From contig JAEWZY010000012.1 in the NCBI GenBank assembly GCA_023394955.1, positions 51,863-115,862 on the forward strand: a stretch of 64,000 bases of DNA, given 5' to 3'. Positions 33,935 through 42,640 of this stretch are shown here, piece by piece. The position numbers were made by a program, and so were the translations under genes. The notes beneath the pieces were generated by a model. The model did no database searches and had not been told where the DNA came from. It saw only the letters and a program-made list of their open reading frames with translations. The stretch comes from Bacillota bacterium (GTDB lineage: Bacteria > Bacillota > UBA4882 > UBA8346). How positions within the stretch are numbered: the stretch's first letter is position 1; each line of letters starts with the position of its first letter.

Positions 33935-35701
33935 TCAGCCATCAACTTTAATGGCAAGTTCCTTTAACTGCTTGGGAGATACTTCCGAAGGGGCTTCAGT
34001 CATAAGACAGGTAGCGCTGGCCGTTTTCGGAAAAGCGATAACATCCCGGATTGAACTGCTTCCGGTGAGCAACATCACCAGCCGATCAAGGCCGAAGGCA
34101 ATCCCGCCATGGGGCGGAGTTCCATATTCGAACGCGTCGAGTAAATACCCAAATTTTTCTCTAGCTTCTTCCATCGATAAACCGATTACTTTAAACATTT
34201 TCTCTTGAAGACTGCGCCGATAAATACGGAGACTTCCGCCGCCCAATTCGACTCCATTTAGAACCAGATCATAGGAGTTGGACCGGACATCCCCCGGATC
34301 AGTCAATAATTTAGCTTCATCCGCTTGCAGCGGAGAGGTAAAGGGATGGTGCACCGCAACATAACGCTTTTCGTCCTCATCATACTCCAGCAAGGGGAAG
34401 TTAAGCACCCATAAAAATTCAAAGGCGCCTTCGGGGATAAGTTTCAAGCGGCGGCCGAATTCCAGGCGGACTTGGCCCATGGCCGTCAAAGCGGTCTGGG
34501 GTTTATCGGCGATCAATAAAATTAAGTCGCCGGTTTTTGCTTCAAACCGTTGGATAAGTCTATCTAATTCTTCCGGAGCGAAAAACTTGGCGATGGGAGA
34601 TTTGACTCCATCGGAAGTAAGGGCCAAATAGGCCAGGCCTTTTGCTCCATAAGTAACCGCTAACGGTGATAATTCATCGAGCTGGCTTCGGGAATAACCG
34701 GCGCAGCCGGGAACGTTAATACCGATCACTTTCCCGCTATTAGCTACCGTACCGGCAAAGACCTTAAACCCGGAATCAACTACCAGGTCTGAAATGTCAA
34801 CCAGTTCAAGGCCAAAACGGGTATCCGGTTTGTCCGATCCAAACCGGTCCATAGCCTCCTTGTATTCTAACCGCTGGAAAGGTCTGGCTAACTCAACGCC
34901 AATGGAATCATCAAAGATCTTACAGACCATTTCTTCCATTAAATCCAAGAGCAGCGGTTGACTAAGGAATGACATTTCAATATCGATCTGCGTAAATTCC
35001 GGTTGCCGGTCGGCGCGGAGGTCTTCGTCCCGAAAACAACGAGCGATCTGAAAATACTTGTCAAACCCTCCTACCATTAAGAGCTGCTTGAAAAGTTGCG
35101 GCGATTGGGGTAAAGCGTAAAAACGGCCCGGATTGACACGGCTGGGAACCAAAAAATCGCGGGCCCCTTCCGGTGAACTCTTTGTGAGCATCGGTGTTTC
35201 GATCTCTAAAAAACCTTTTGAATCTAAAAAATCCCGTACTATTTTAGCGACCCGGTGGCGTAAGATTATATTCCTTTGCAACTCGGGGCGGCGTAGGTCT
35301 AGGTAACGATATTTAAAACGAACGGTCTCATCGGCGTCAAGATCCTCGGTTATGTATATCGGAGGTGTTTTAGCTTCGTTTAAAATTTCCAAAACAGACG
35401 CCAATACTTCAATTTCACCGGTAGGCATATTGGTATTAATCATTCCTTCAGGACGTCCCGACACTTTGCCTTTAACCGCGATTACATACTCACTCCGTAA
35501 ATTCTCCGCTATCTTAAAAGCTGTTGGTTCCAGCTCAGGGTTGAAAACCACCTGAACAATGCCGGAACGGTCCCGCAGGTCGACAAAGATCAAACCGCCC
35601 AGGTCGCGGCGGCGCTGGACCCACCCGTTTAACACAATTTCCTTTCCCATATCCTCACGGCGTACTTCACCGCAGTAAGAGGTCCTAATCGAATACTCCA
35701 T
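33935..35701 (-). CDS. aspS: Aspartyl-tRNA synthetase
   Basis: 588 aa, the length of bacterial-type AspRS. N-terminal OB-fold anticodon-binding domain (VLNGWVQRRRDLGGLIFVDLRDRSGIVQVVF), class II motif 2 in CFRDEDLRADRQPEFTQIDIEMSF, the bacterial GAD insertion domain (~280-420), and motif 3 in GGIAFGLDRLVMLLTG. Charges tRNA-Asp (and possibly tRNA-Asn in a transamidation route). No hisS precedes it here, unlike in bacilli. Confidence 0.97.
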   Translation of the reverse strand: MEYSIRTSYCGEVRREDMGKEIVLNGWVQRRRDLGGLIFVDLRDRSGIVQVVFNPELEPTAFKIAENLRSEYVIAVKGKVSGRPEGMINTNMPTGEIEVLASVLEILNEAKTPPIYITEDLDADETVRFKYRYLDLRRPELQRNIILRHRVAKIVRDFLDSKGFLEIETPMLTKSSPEGARDFLVPSRVNPGRFYALPQSPQLFKQLLMVGGFDKYFQIARCFRDEDLRADRQPEFTQIDIEMSFLSQPLLLDLMEEMVCKIFDDSIGVELARPFQRLEYKEAMDRFGSDKPDTRFGLELVDISDLVVDSGFKVFAGTVANSGKVIGINVPGCAGYSRSQLDELSPLAVTYGAKGLAYLALTSDGVKSPIAKFFAPEELDRLIQRFEAKTGDLILLIADKPQTALTAMGQVRLEFGRRLKLIPEGAFEFLWVLNFPLLEYDEDEKRYVAVHHPFTSPLQADEAKLLTDPGDVRSNSYDLVLNGVELGGGSLRIYRRSLQEKMFKVIGLSMEEAREKFGYLLDAFEYGTPPHGGIAFGLDRLVMLLTGSSSIRDVIAFPKTASATCLMTEAPSEVSPKQLKELAIKVDG

Positions 35702-35767
35702 TAATTATTCCTCCCGACACCTACCAATGGCTCTACTTAGTATTTAAATTCTGTAAATTAAAGATCA

Positions 35768-35800
35768 ATACGCGGAAGGCATAAACCGCCCTCCGCGTAT
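35768..35800 (-). terminator. Hairpin after the parvulin gene
   Basis: ATACGCGGA (35768-35776) and its complement (35792-35800) enclose a 15-base centre with further GGC/GCC pairing. Only a weak U-rich stretch follows on the minus strand, so termination strength is uncertain. Confidence 0.55.
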
Positions 35801-35833
35801 GCTCCCGCTATAATCCTAAAATACGCTCAGTCA

Positions 35834-37309
35834 TTATTTACTTTGATTACGTCCTTCCAGGTCTTGCTGGTACCTTTGAAGTTCTTCCTCTTCCGCTTTT
35901 TTAATATCAGCTAAGATTTTTTCTTCTTTCTCAACCGCATCGGCCATCTTCCAGTCGCTGAAAACAGTTTTCAATTGTTCGTGAACCACAGCATTGTCCA
36001 TATGACCTTCGCCGTATTCAAGTAAGAGTTCTTTGGCCTTATCCGGTTGTTCATTTTCCCGGTAGGCATTTCCTAAAGAAATTTGGAATTCCAGATCAGA
36101 CTTGACCGCGGCAGGAGCTTTACTTAACATTTCAATTGCTTGTGAAGCCTGATTTAGTTTCAGGTAAACATTTGAGGCATTGACATAGGTATCCACTTTA
36201 TTCTTATAATACTTCTTATTGAGCGCTTTTTCATAGGCCTCAGCCGCTTCTTTCCACTTTTCATCCTTCGTTAAACGATAGGCGCGCAGTCCCGGATCGA
36301 GAATTTCCACGTTTTCCTCGGCTTTCTTAAACATGCCCTCAAGCCATTCGCGATATTTAGGATCATACTCGGCTTTTTGATAAAGCAACTGATCCTCGAT
36401 CTCACGGTACTTCTCTTTATACTCATCGCCGGTCGGCATCTTCCTTGATTCCAGTTTAATAACGTGGTACCCGAACTGGGATTTAACCGGTTTGCTAATC
36501 TCTCCCGGTTTTAATGCCAAAGAGGCATCCACAAATTCTTTAACCATGCTGTTTTTAAAATAATCGATCGGCATCGAGCCAAGTGAACCGTTGTTATCTT
36601 TCGAACCGGGATCATCCGAATATTCCTTGGCTAAATTAGCAAAATCCCCATTGTTAACCAGCTTTTGATAAACTTCGTTAGCGCGGGCTAAGGCCTCGGC
36701 ATTGGAACGAATATCCTTCTCCCCATCCTTAGTGCCGACTAAAACATGGCTTACGCTAATTTCCTCCACATAACCCAATACTTCTTCTTCAGGAATAGTG
36801 ATCTCCAACTCACGGGCTTTATTTTGAACAAATTTCTGATATTCCAATTCCTTAGTCAGAGTCTTTTGAAATTCATTCTTATTGGTAAAACCCTGTTGTT
36901 CCATGAAACTTTTTAATTCTTCTTCAGTTGGGAAATACTTCTTAATGACTTTGTCAAGCTCGCCTTTGCTGACTTTGATTTTAGAACCGGCCTGCTCCAT
37001 CTCGCGTTCAAACGCAACGGTTTGAATAGCCGTATTGATAGCGGCGTCCCTGAGTTCAGCTTCACTGTAAGCTCTGATCTGAGCGAACTGACTGGCTTGT
37101 TGGGATACACGCATCAAATAGTTGTTAAAATCAGCGTCTTTAATCTTCTTCCCGTAAACCTTAAGGGACGGCCCTTTATATCCGTATGATTCTTTTCCGA
37201 AATTAGGAACTCCAACATAAAATACACCGATTACCAACGCCACCACTAGAACCAAAATAACCGGCGCTAATAACTTCTGCGCCATACGACGAATCGACAT
37301 AATCCCCAT
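35834..37309 (-). CDS. Membrane-anchored parvulin-type peptidyl-prolyl isomerase with TPR repeats
   Basis: 491 aa. One N-terminal membrane helix (about 14-33) without a lipobox, a SurA-like helical chaperone domain (about 45-175), a parvulin domain (about 183-295: SVSHVLVGTKDGEKD, FANLAKEYSDDPGSKDNNGSLG, FGYHVIKLESR) and C-terminal TPR-like helices (about 330-460). It should fold secreted proteins outside the membrane, like PrsA/SurA. The TPR tail is not part of PrsA and suggests a partner protein. GGGGAGGT six bases before ATG. Confidence 0.88.
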   Translation of the reverse strand: MGIMSIRRMAQKLLAPVILVLVVALVIGVFYVGVPNFGKESYGYKGPSLKVYGKKIKDADFNNYLMRVSQQASQFAQIRAYSEAELRDAAINTAIQTVAFEREMEQAGSKIKVSKGELDKVIKKYFPTEEELKSFMEQQGFTNKNEFQKTLTKELEYQKFVQNKARELEITIPEEEVLGYVEEISVSHVLVGTKDGEKDIRSNAEALARANEVYQKLVNNGDFANLAKEYSDDPGSKDNNGSLGSMPIDYFKNSMVKEFVDASLALKPGEISKPVKSQFGYHVIKLESRKMPTGDEYKEKYREIEDQLLYQKAEYDPKYREWLEGMFKKAEENVEILDPGLRAYRLTKDEKWKEAAEAYEKALNKKYYKNKVDTYVNASNVYLKLNQASQAIEMLSKAPAAVKSDLEFQISLGNAYRENEQPDKAKELLLEYGEGHMDNAVVHEQLKTVFSDWKMADAVEKEEKILADIKKAEEEELQRYQQDLEGRNQSK

Positions 37310-37503
37310 TAAAATACCTCCCCTTAAACTTTAAAAGCGAGTTTCATAATTTGTGCCATTCGTCTCCGTCATCCGGAATGATCTCCAAAATAAATTACGA
37401 AAACGCTTTTGCAAAAAAAAAATTTTATACTTATCCCATAAATACTGCAAAAACAGATATTCCCAAGTTACTTCTAATATTTTATCGAATGTCATTTCAA
37501 ATG

Positions 37504-38985
37504 TCAACCAAGAAGTAACCGGGTTTGTTGGACTTTATTTACTATTTCAGCTTCCAGCCGTTTACCATAAGTGGCGGGGCATTTAGGATTTTGATGCCGG
37601 TAAACCTGATGTTCCGGGCCGACCACCCATTTGGTGACTGCTCCTCCACCCAAACCTAATATTGTCTGGCGTTCCTCCATCATTTGAATGTTATAGACAC
37701 TTTCCTGTTTCGATCTGGCAAAACCGATATTTTCAAGTTCAGCCAGGATCAACCGCTGCCGGTAAAGATAATAGGGTTGATATTCGTCGCTTTCCAGCAA
37801 ACCGACTGCTCTTTCCATGGCTTCCGTTAAATCGTGAGCCTGGCCCAGTTGAAGTTCGGTAAAGTTTTTACGCCAAGCCGCCGCCCTTTTGGGCGCCAGA
37901 GTATGAATGGTAATATTTTCGGGCCCAATAGTCATCACTTTTTGAAGGGACTCCAGAAAAACAGCGCCGTTCTCTCCGGGCAAACCTAAAATGAGATCCA
38001 TATTTAACAATAATTCCGGAAACTCACGGGCCATTGCCACCGCTTCATAAATATCACGGATACTATGGCCCCTTCCAATCTCTTTTAACGTTGATTCCTC
38101 CATTGTTTGAGGGTTAATGCTGATCCGGTTCACTCCATGCCTGGACATGGCCGCTAATTTTCCTCTGGAAACCGTTTCCGGACGGCCTGCTTCTACGTTA
38201 TACTCCACCGTAGAAGCAGTAAAGAAAGCTTGGTTCAGTAAATCAAGGAGCTTGCTAAATGCTTCCTCTTCCAGGCTGCTGGGTGTGCCTCCGCCAAGAT
38301 AAATCGACTCCACGCGCCAGCCGAATTCAGCGCAGAGAGAACTCATGGCCTCAATTTCCCGTTCCAAGGCGGCTAAAAAACCCTTTACCAAATGACCATG
38401 GGTTTCCAAGGATACGGCGGCAAATGAACAATAGCGGCAACGGGTCGGACAAAAGGGAATCCCGACATAAACTCCAATCTGCGAACCGTTATCAAAATAT
38501 TTTTCCTGTAACCGGCCTACTTTTAAAAGAAGGTCGGCTTTTCGAGGGGCCAAGTCATAGATTCCTAACAACTTCTCCCGGATTTCCGACCCGGTAAAGC
38601 CCTTATCTCTTAAATAATGGTATATTTTGGTCGGACGGACACCGCTTAAGATTCCCCAAGGTGGCTTTTTCCCAAAATGTTTTCCTGCCACAGTGATGAT
38701 TCCTAACCTGATTAACTCTTTGAGCCGCTGCTTCCGATCGGATTCGTTATAGCGCCGGTCCAAGATCTCCCTGTCATAATACTCCCATTCCTTTTCCGGA
38801 CCGGATAAACCCGGGGCCAAAACCTTAACATGAAAATCCGGAGTATAAGCCACCACCAGTTCCAGGTCAACCCCGGTTGAAGGCTGGTCATTCGCAACCA
38901 TCACCGCATTGGGATCGATAATCTTTAAAGCGGCCTCTATGTTAGGAAGTTGTCTTTCATCTTTGATATTGATTAAATATTGCAT
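37504..38985 (-). CDS. hemZ: Coproporphyrinogen dehydrogenase-like radical SAM protein HemZ
   Basis: 493 aa. Radical-SAM cluster motif in GIPFCPTRCRYCSFA (CxxxCxxC), then IYLGGGTPSSL, EAGRPETV and ISINPQTM, the pattern of HemN-like enzymes. The ~170-residue N-terminal extension before the cluster and the C-terminal NIGFARSKQESVYNIQMMEERQTILGLGGGAVTKW are specific to the HemZ group. Proposed reaction: oxygen-independent oxidation of coproporphyrinogen III, although several HemZ/HemW-like proteins serve other haem-related roles. Confidence 0.88.
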   Translation of the reverse strand: MQYLINIKDERQLPNIEAALKIIDPNAVMVANDQPSTGVDLELVVAYTPDFHVKVLAPGLSGPEKEWEYYDREILDRRYNESDRKQRLKELIRLGIITVAGKHFGKKPPWGILSGVRPTKIYHYLRDKGFTGSEIREKLLGIYDLAPRKADLLLKVGRLQEKYFDNGSQIGVYVGIPFCPTRCRYCSFAAVSLETHGHLVKGFLAALEREIEAMSSLCAEFGWRVESIYLGGGTPSSLEEEAFSKLLDLLNQAFFTASTVEYNVEAGRPETVSRGKLAAMSRHGVNRISINPQTMEESTLKEIGRGHSIRDIYEAVAMAREFPELLLNMDLILGLPGENGAVFLESLQKVMTIGPENITIHTLAPKRAAAWRKNFTELQLGQAHDLTEAMERAVGLLESDEYQPYYLYRQRLILAELENIGFARSKQESVYNIQMMEERQTILGLGGGAVTKWVVGPEHQVYRHQNPKCPATYGKRLEAEIVNKVQQTRLLLG

Positions 38986-39018
38986 TTAGAAGTCCTTTGC
39001 TCTCACGCCTCTCGCCTA

Positions 39019-39636
39019 TCAAGTAGCCAGAAACGGATTCCACCGGGACTCATGTTCGATGGTGGTAGTTTCGCCGTGACCGGGAAGGACAATGGTCTCC
39101 GGGGGTAAGATAATTAGCTTTTCACGGATGGATTTCAATAGTTGTTCATGGGCGCCTCCGGGCAAATCGGTCCTTCCGATGCTTTCTAAGAATAAAGTAT
39201 CACCGGCAAATAACAATCCCGGAGTATATAAGGAAATACCGCCGGGAGTATGACCGGGAGTATCGATTATTTGCAATGTTTCCCAATCCAAACTTAAAAT
39301 ATCGCCGTCTTTTATGAGCTTGTCCGGGTCTGGGCTGGTAATTCCTTTACCTATGAAAACGGATAAATTAGCGGTCGGTTCCAAAAGCATCTCCCGGTCC
39401 CGCTCATGAATGAAGATCGGGACCGCAAATTCGTTTCGTAGCATTCTATTACCAGCGATATGATCAGCATGTCCGTGAGTATTAACAATCCATTTCAAAA
39501 CCAACCCGCGCTGTTTGATAAAATCAATAACTTCGGAGACGGGTCCTCCCGGATCGATCACTCCCGCTTCTTTGTCAGACCAAAGGAGATAACAATTGGT
39601 CATGATATCTCCGACTACAAAAGAACGATACTCCAA
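39019..39636 (-). CDS. MBL-fold metallo-hydrolase, glyoxalase II-like
   Basis: About 205 aa. The metal-binding motif HGHADHIAGN is present (HxHxDH), followed by the distal ligands in IIDTPGHTPGGISLY, LFAGDTLFLESIGRTDLPGG and VLPGHGETTTIEHE. This small group is annotated as hydroxyacylglutathione hydrolase-like; true substrate unknown. TTG 39636 has AAGGGGTG six bases upstream and is preferred over the in-frame GTG at 39645, which overlaps that site. It follows the DUF2007 gene by ~12 bp. Confidence 0.85.
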   Translation of the reverse strand: MEYRSFVVGDIMTNCYLLWSDKEAGVIDPGGPVSEVIDFIKQRGLVLKWIVNTHGHADHIAGNRMLRNEFAVPIFIHERDREMLLEPTANLSVFIGKGITSPDPDKLIKDGDILSLDWETLQIIDTPGHTPGGISLYTPGLLFAGDTLFLESIGRTDLPGGAHEQLLKSIREKLIILPPETIVLPGHGETTTIEHESRWNPFLAT

Positions 39637-39648
39637 ATATAACACCCC

Positions 39649-39903
39649 TTATTCAACCGCATCCTGATTAAAACCACCTTCAAGCAGTGTTTCTGCTTTT
39701 GTTCTTTGCTCGTTAGGCACTAAAATAACAATTCTGGCCAAAGGGCCTACGGTCAATCCAAACAATTCCCCCGCCGACTCCCGGTCCACCTTTACCGGGA
39801 TTCCGGCGGCTTCAAGCAAACCTATGACCAAATAAGCTTCCTCCGGGTCATAAAGTTCGGAAACGGAAACCCAATTAATACGGTTTGAATTCACCCTAAT
39901 CAC
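39649..39903 (-). CDS. DUF2007 small protein
   Basis: 84 aa. Contains the DUF2007 pattern: a short beta-strand opening, LYDPEEAYLVIGLLEAAGIPVKVDRES, then GPLARIVILVPNEQRTKAETLL. Proteins of this kind are proposed ferredoxin-fold signalling or regulatory units; no function is established. It is tightly placed between ldh (6 bp) and the MBL hydrolase gene, so the three are probably cotranscribed. Confidence 0.8.
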   Translation of the reverse strand: MIRVNSNRINWVSVSELYDPEEAYLVIGLLEAAGIPVKVDRESAGELFGLTVGPLARIVILVPNEQRTKAETLLEGGFNQDAVE

Positions 39904-39909
39904 TTCTTT

Positions 39910-40860
39910 TCATAATTTTAGTTGACTTTGAATAGCCTTCAGCGTATTAGCCGAATGGCGCAATCCTTCTTCTTCCTCCGGCGAAAGGGAAAGTATTATT
40001 TTCTTTTGAATTCCCCGGCGACATACAATACTGGGAAGGCTCACGCAGACATCTTCCAACCCATACTCTCCCGAAAGCATGCTGGAAACGGTCAAAACCG
40101 AGTATTCGTCCCTGAGAATACTCTCGGCTATTTCCACCAACGCTAGCCCGATGGCGTAATAAGTCGCTCCTTTGCCTTTGATAATCTTATAGGCTGCATT
40201 TTTGACATCGTTAAAAATCTCATCCTTAGGCAGTTTACCGCAGTTTCGACCGCAGACCGGACAAAAATCGGTAAACTTCAAACCGGCGATATTCGCCAAG
40301 CTCCAAACCGGAACCTCGGTATCGCCATGTTCCCCAATTACATAAGCATGAACATTTGATGGATCCACATGGCAATGATGGCTGAGGAGAAAACGGAACC
40401 GCGCCGAATCCAGCACTGTTCCTGACCCGATTATCCGGCCACTTGGAAAACAGCTTAATTTATAAGTAACATAAGTCATGATATCCACCGGATTAGTGGC
40501 TACCAGGATAATGGAATTACTTCCGGATGCTTTAATCCGGTCGATAATCGACCGGAAAATCTCCGTATTTCGGACCAAAAGATCAATCCGGGTCTCACCC
40601 GGTTTCTGGTTCGATCCGGCAGTGAGAACGATCAGGTCGGCATCCTTGCAGTCGGCGTAAGTCCCCATCCGGACTTGGACCGGGCGGACAAAAGCAATGC
40701 CGTGGTTTAGGTCCATAACTTCCCCTTCCAAGCGCTCCTGGTTAACGTCAAGCATTACAATTTCCGAGACCAACCCATTAATCATCAAGCTGTAGGCAAA
40801 GGTGGACCCTACAAGGCCTGCCCCGATAATGACAATTCGACCGCTTCGTTCCTTGATCAT
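39910..40860 (-). CDS. ldh: L-lactate dehydrogenase
   Basis: 316 aa. NAD-binding GAGLVGSTFAYSLM, specificity loop AGSNQKPGETRIDLL with Gln in the position that selects pyruvate (malate dehydrogenases have Arg), ATNPVDIMTYV, catalytic DSARFR and GEHGDTEVPVWS (active-site His). It reduces pyruvate to L-lactate, regenerating NAD+. A small Cys-rich insert, CPVCGRNCG, precedes the DEIFNDVKNAAYKIIKGKGATYYAIG helix. GGAGGATTTAG at the start. Confidence 0.94.
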   Translation of the reverse strand: MIKERSGRIVIIGAGLVGSTFAYSLMINGLVSEIVMLDVNQERLEGEVMDLNHGIAFVRPVQVRMGTYADCKDADLIVLTAGSNQKPGETRIDLLVRNTEIFRSIIDRIKASGSNSIILVATNPVDIMTYVTYKLSCFPSGRIIGSGTVLDSARFRFLLSHHCHVDPSNVHAYVIGEHGDTEVPVWSLANIAGLKFTDFCPVCGRNCGKLPKDEIFNDVKNAAYKIIKGKGATYYAIGLALVEIAESILRDEYSVLTVSSMLSGEYGLEDVCVSLPSIVCRRGIQKKIILSLSPEEEEGLRHSANTLKAIQSQLKL

Positions 40861-40983
40861 CTAAATCCTCCCTGGCTTTGAGTTTACTCGTTTAAACCTT
40901 ATAAGTTCCTTTATACTCGTTGCAAATATAGCATCCTAATGTAGAAGTAGTATTTGCTCTTTAATGCGAAAATAGTGATTGGT

Positions 40984-41352
40984 TTACTTTACAGTGATCA
41001 ATTTGGCAACAGCTTGTTCCTCATCAGCCAGGAAAAATATATGCTTGCCATTGTTGCTTTCATAAATGAAATTTTCCAAACTTGTGCTGGTATACCCTGA
41101 ATAATCACCGATGATTGCCAGTTTTACGTTGTAATTCACGAATTTTTGAAGTATTTCTCCGGCAAGCCGGGTCTTTAAATTGAAAAAGTCCTTACAGATT
41201 GCCGCCTTATTTAAAATTATGCGATTACAACCAGTTTCATGCGTTACCGTCGCCATAAAATCCAAAGCCGACTGAAGGTCGGTTATTACTACTTCACTAC
41301 TGTTGACAACGGCAATTTCTACTCTGTTCTCTTTGACTGTGTATATTTGCAT
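40984..41352 (-). CDS. DUF4180 domain protein
   Basis: 122 aa. Matches the DUF4180 pattern: VVITDLQSALDFMATVTHETGCNRIILNKAAICKDFFNLKTRLAGEILQKFVNYNVKLAIIGDYSGYTSTSLENFIYESNNGKHIFF. Family function unknown; often a single small cytoplasmic protein. Start at ATG 41352 with GGAGGG five bases upstream. The M23 remnant upstream runs ~34 bp into it in another frame. Confidence 0.85.
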   Translation of the reverse strand: MQIYTVKENRVEIAVVNSSEVVITDLQSALDFMATVTHETGCNRIILNKAAICKDFFNLKTRLAGEILQKFVNYNVKLAIIGDYSGYTSTSLENFIYESNNGKHIFFLADEEQAVAKLITVK

Positions 41353-41591
41353 AACCACCCTCCAATAATAAGCCGCAATTTACCTGCCCTGAAAAAAATC
41401 ATCCCCTTTTTCTCCCACTCAGCCCGTAAAAAATCATAAGCATATCTTTGTCCAAATTGATCGGTTCCGTGACTTGGGATCTTTGGTCCCGGAGTATTTG
41501 GGGCCATCCATTCTCCCCGAAGAGAAAATTGAACGATTATTGGGTTTTCAAATTCATTTACACTATTATTCCTCGTTGGTTCAGCAGTAAA
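41319..41591 (-). pseudogene. M23-type peptidase remnant (N-terminal segment)
   Basis: An open frame from a TAG at 41594 down to a stop at 41319 encodes NEFENPIIVQFSLRGEWM, APNTPGPKIPSHGTDQFGQ and RYAYDFLRAEWEKKGMIF. This block is what precedes the catalytic LytM domain in a group of M23-like peptidases, where it reads PLRGEWxAPNTPGxKIPSHGTDxFGQxYAYDF. No catalytic HxxxD/HxH segment follows, and there is no start codon with a ribosome binding site, so it is a decayed fragment between DUF4180 and hisA. Confidence 0.6.
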
Positions 41592-41609
41592 CTAACATCT
41601 AAGCTCTTA

Positions 41610-42368
41610 TCAAATTAGTTTAACCCGCTGGATTAGTTCTTCATATGCTAATGAGCCGCCAAAAATATCCAAGGCGCTCCCCACGGTAAAATCCAATTTT
41701 TCCTGGCCGAGCCGGTAGATCAGATCCAAATCCGTTAAATCTTTGATCCCTCCGGCATAAGTAGTGGGAATGGGCGCCCATTGCCCCAATTTGGCCACTA
41801 AATCTTCCTCGATCCCCTGCCGTCTTCCTTCCACATCGGCGGCGTGAATTAAGAACTCGGCGCAATATTCGGCCAAATCCGCCAAATTGGTTTCGTTAAT
41901 CTCAAAACCGGTAAACTTTTGCCAGCGATCGGTAACCACAAAGTAAGTCCCTTCTTTGGCCCGGCAACTCAAATCCATAACCAGCCGTTCCTTGCCAATG
42001 GCTTTAACCAAACCTATTAAATTTGGATAATTGATGGCACCGTCCCGAAAGACATAAGAAGTAACTATGACATGACTAGCGCCGTGATCAAGATAAAATC
42101 CGGCATTGTCCGTATTTATTCCCCCGCCGACTTGCAAGCCGTTGGGATACGCGGCTAAAGCTTTGAGAGCCTCAGCTTCATTGCCCGGTCCGAGCATGAT
42201 CACATGGCCACCGGCCAATCCGTCTCTTCGAAAAAGTTCGGCATAATAACTGGCGTCATGTTCCGAGACGAAATTTTCCACTAAATTGGCTGAACTGCCG
42301 GTTAAAGTCCCGCCCACAATCTGCTTGACTTTTCCCTGATGCAAGTCGATGCAGGGCCTGAATTTCAC
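41610..42368 (-). CDS. hisA: Phosphoribosylformimino-5-aminoimidazole carboxamide ribotide isomerase, eukaryotic type
   Basis: 252 aa TIM-barrel enzyme of histidine biosynthesis. Its sequence follows yeast HIS6 and not ordinary bacterial HisA: CIDLHQGKVKQIVGGTL at the start, GGHVIMLGPGNEAEALKALAAYPNGLQVGGGIN, VIVTSYVFRDG, RLVMDLSCR, EFLIHAADVEGRRQGIEEDLVAKL, YAGGIKDLTDLDLI and VGSALDIFGG. GTG start with AGGAGG upstream. No other his genes are within 20 kb, unlike the usual his operon. The catalytic Asp pair is expected in CIDLH and YAGG regions. Confidence 0.9.
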   Translation of the reverse strand: MKFRPCIDLHQGKVKQIVGGTLTGSSANLVENFVSEHDASYYAELFRRDGLAGGHVIMLGPGNEAEALKALAAYPNGLQVGGGINTDNAGFYLDHGASHVIVTSYVFRDGAINYPNLIGLVKAIGKERLVMDLSCRAKEGTYFVVTDRWQKFTGFEINETNLADLAEYCAEFLIHAADVEGRRQGIEEDLVAKLGQWAPIPTTYAGGIKDLTDLDLIYRLGQEKLDFTVGSALDIFGGSLAYEELIQRVKLI

Positions 42369-42400
42369 TTGTGATTAGTCCTCCTAAGTTATACTCTGAT

Positions 42401-42463
42401 TCCTACCCGGTGGTCAACGGTTCCTACGCGGTCGGCAACGATTCCTACGCGCTACCGACAGTT
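42401..42463. repeat. Three 21-bp tandem repeats upstream of hisA
   Basis: Units at 42401-42421, 42422-42442 and 42443-42463, each starting TTCCTAC(G/C)CG; the second reads TTCCTACGCGGTCGGCAACGA. The third is degenerate in its second half. They fill the gap between hisA and the zinc-ribbon fragment. Confidence 0.65.
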
Positions 42464-42484
42464 ACCGCGCTTGCCTAAAAATGT

Positions 42485-42640
42485 CTAATATTGAATATAA
42501 TCACAGGCGGGGCAAAACTTACGAATCGCTGTATTATCTGCTTTCTCCGCCAACAAGCCGGCGCAATGGGGACAAAACTTGAAGAGATCCGGTCCCTCTC
42601 CACTCTCAAACTTCACATTAAAAACCTGGCGAAGATTCAT
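42485..42640 (-). pseudogene. Zinc-ribbon fragment resembling the N-terminus of a NUDIX hydrolase
   Basis: 51 codons from ATG 42640, the first eight overlapping the end of dcd. It contains two CPxC knuckles, FKFCPHCAGLL and KFCPACDYIQY. This is how NADH-pyrophosphatase-like NUDIX proteins begin (a zinc ribbon ending CPxCxYIxY just before the NUDIX fold), but the frame stops immediately after IQY. It is either a truncated NUDIX gene or a tiny stand-alone zinc-ribbon protein. The ribosome binding site is poor, with GGAG only three bases from the ATG. Confidence 0.5.
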
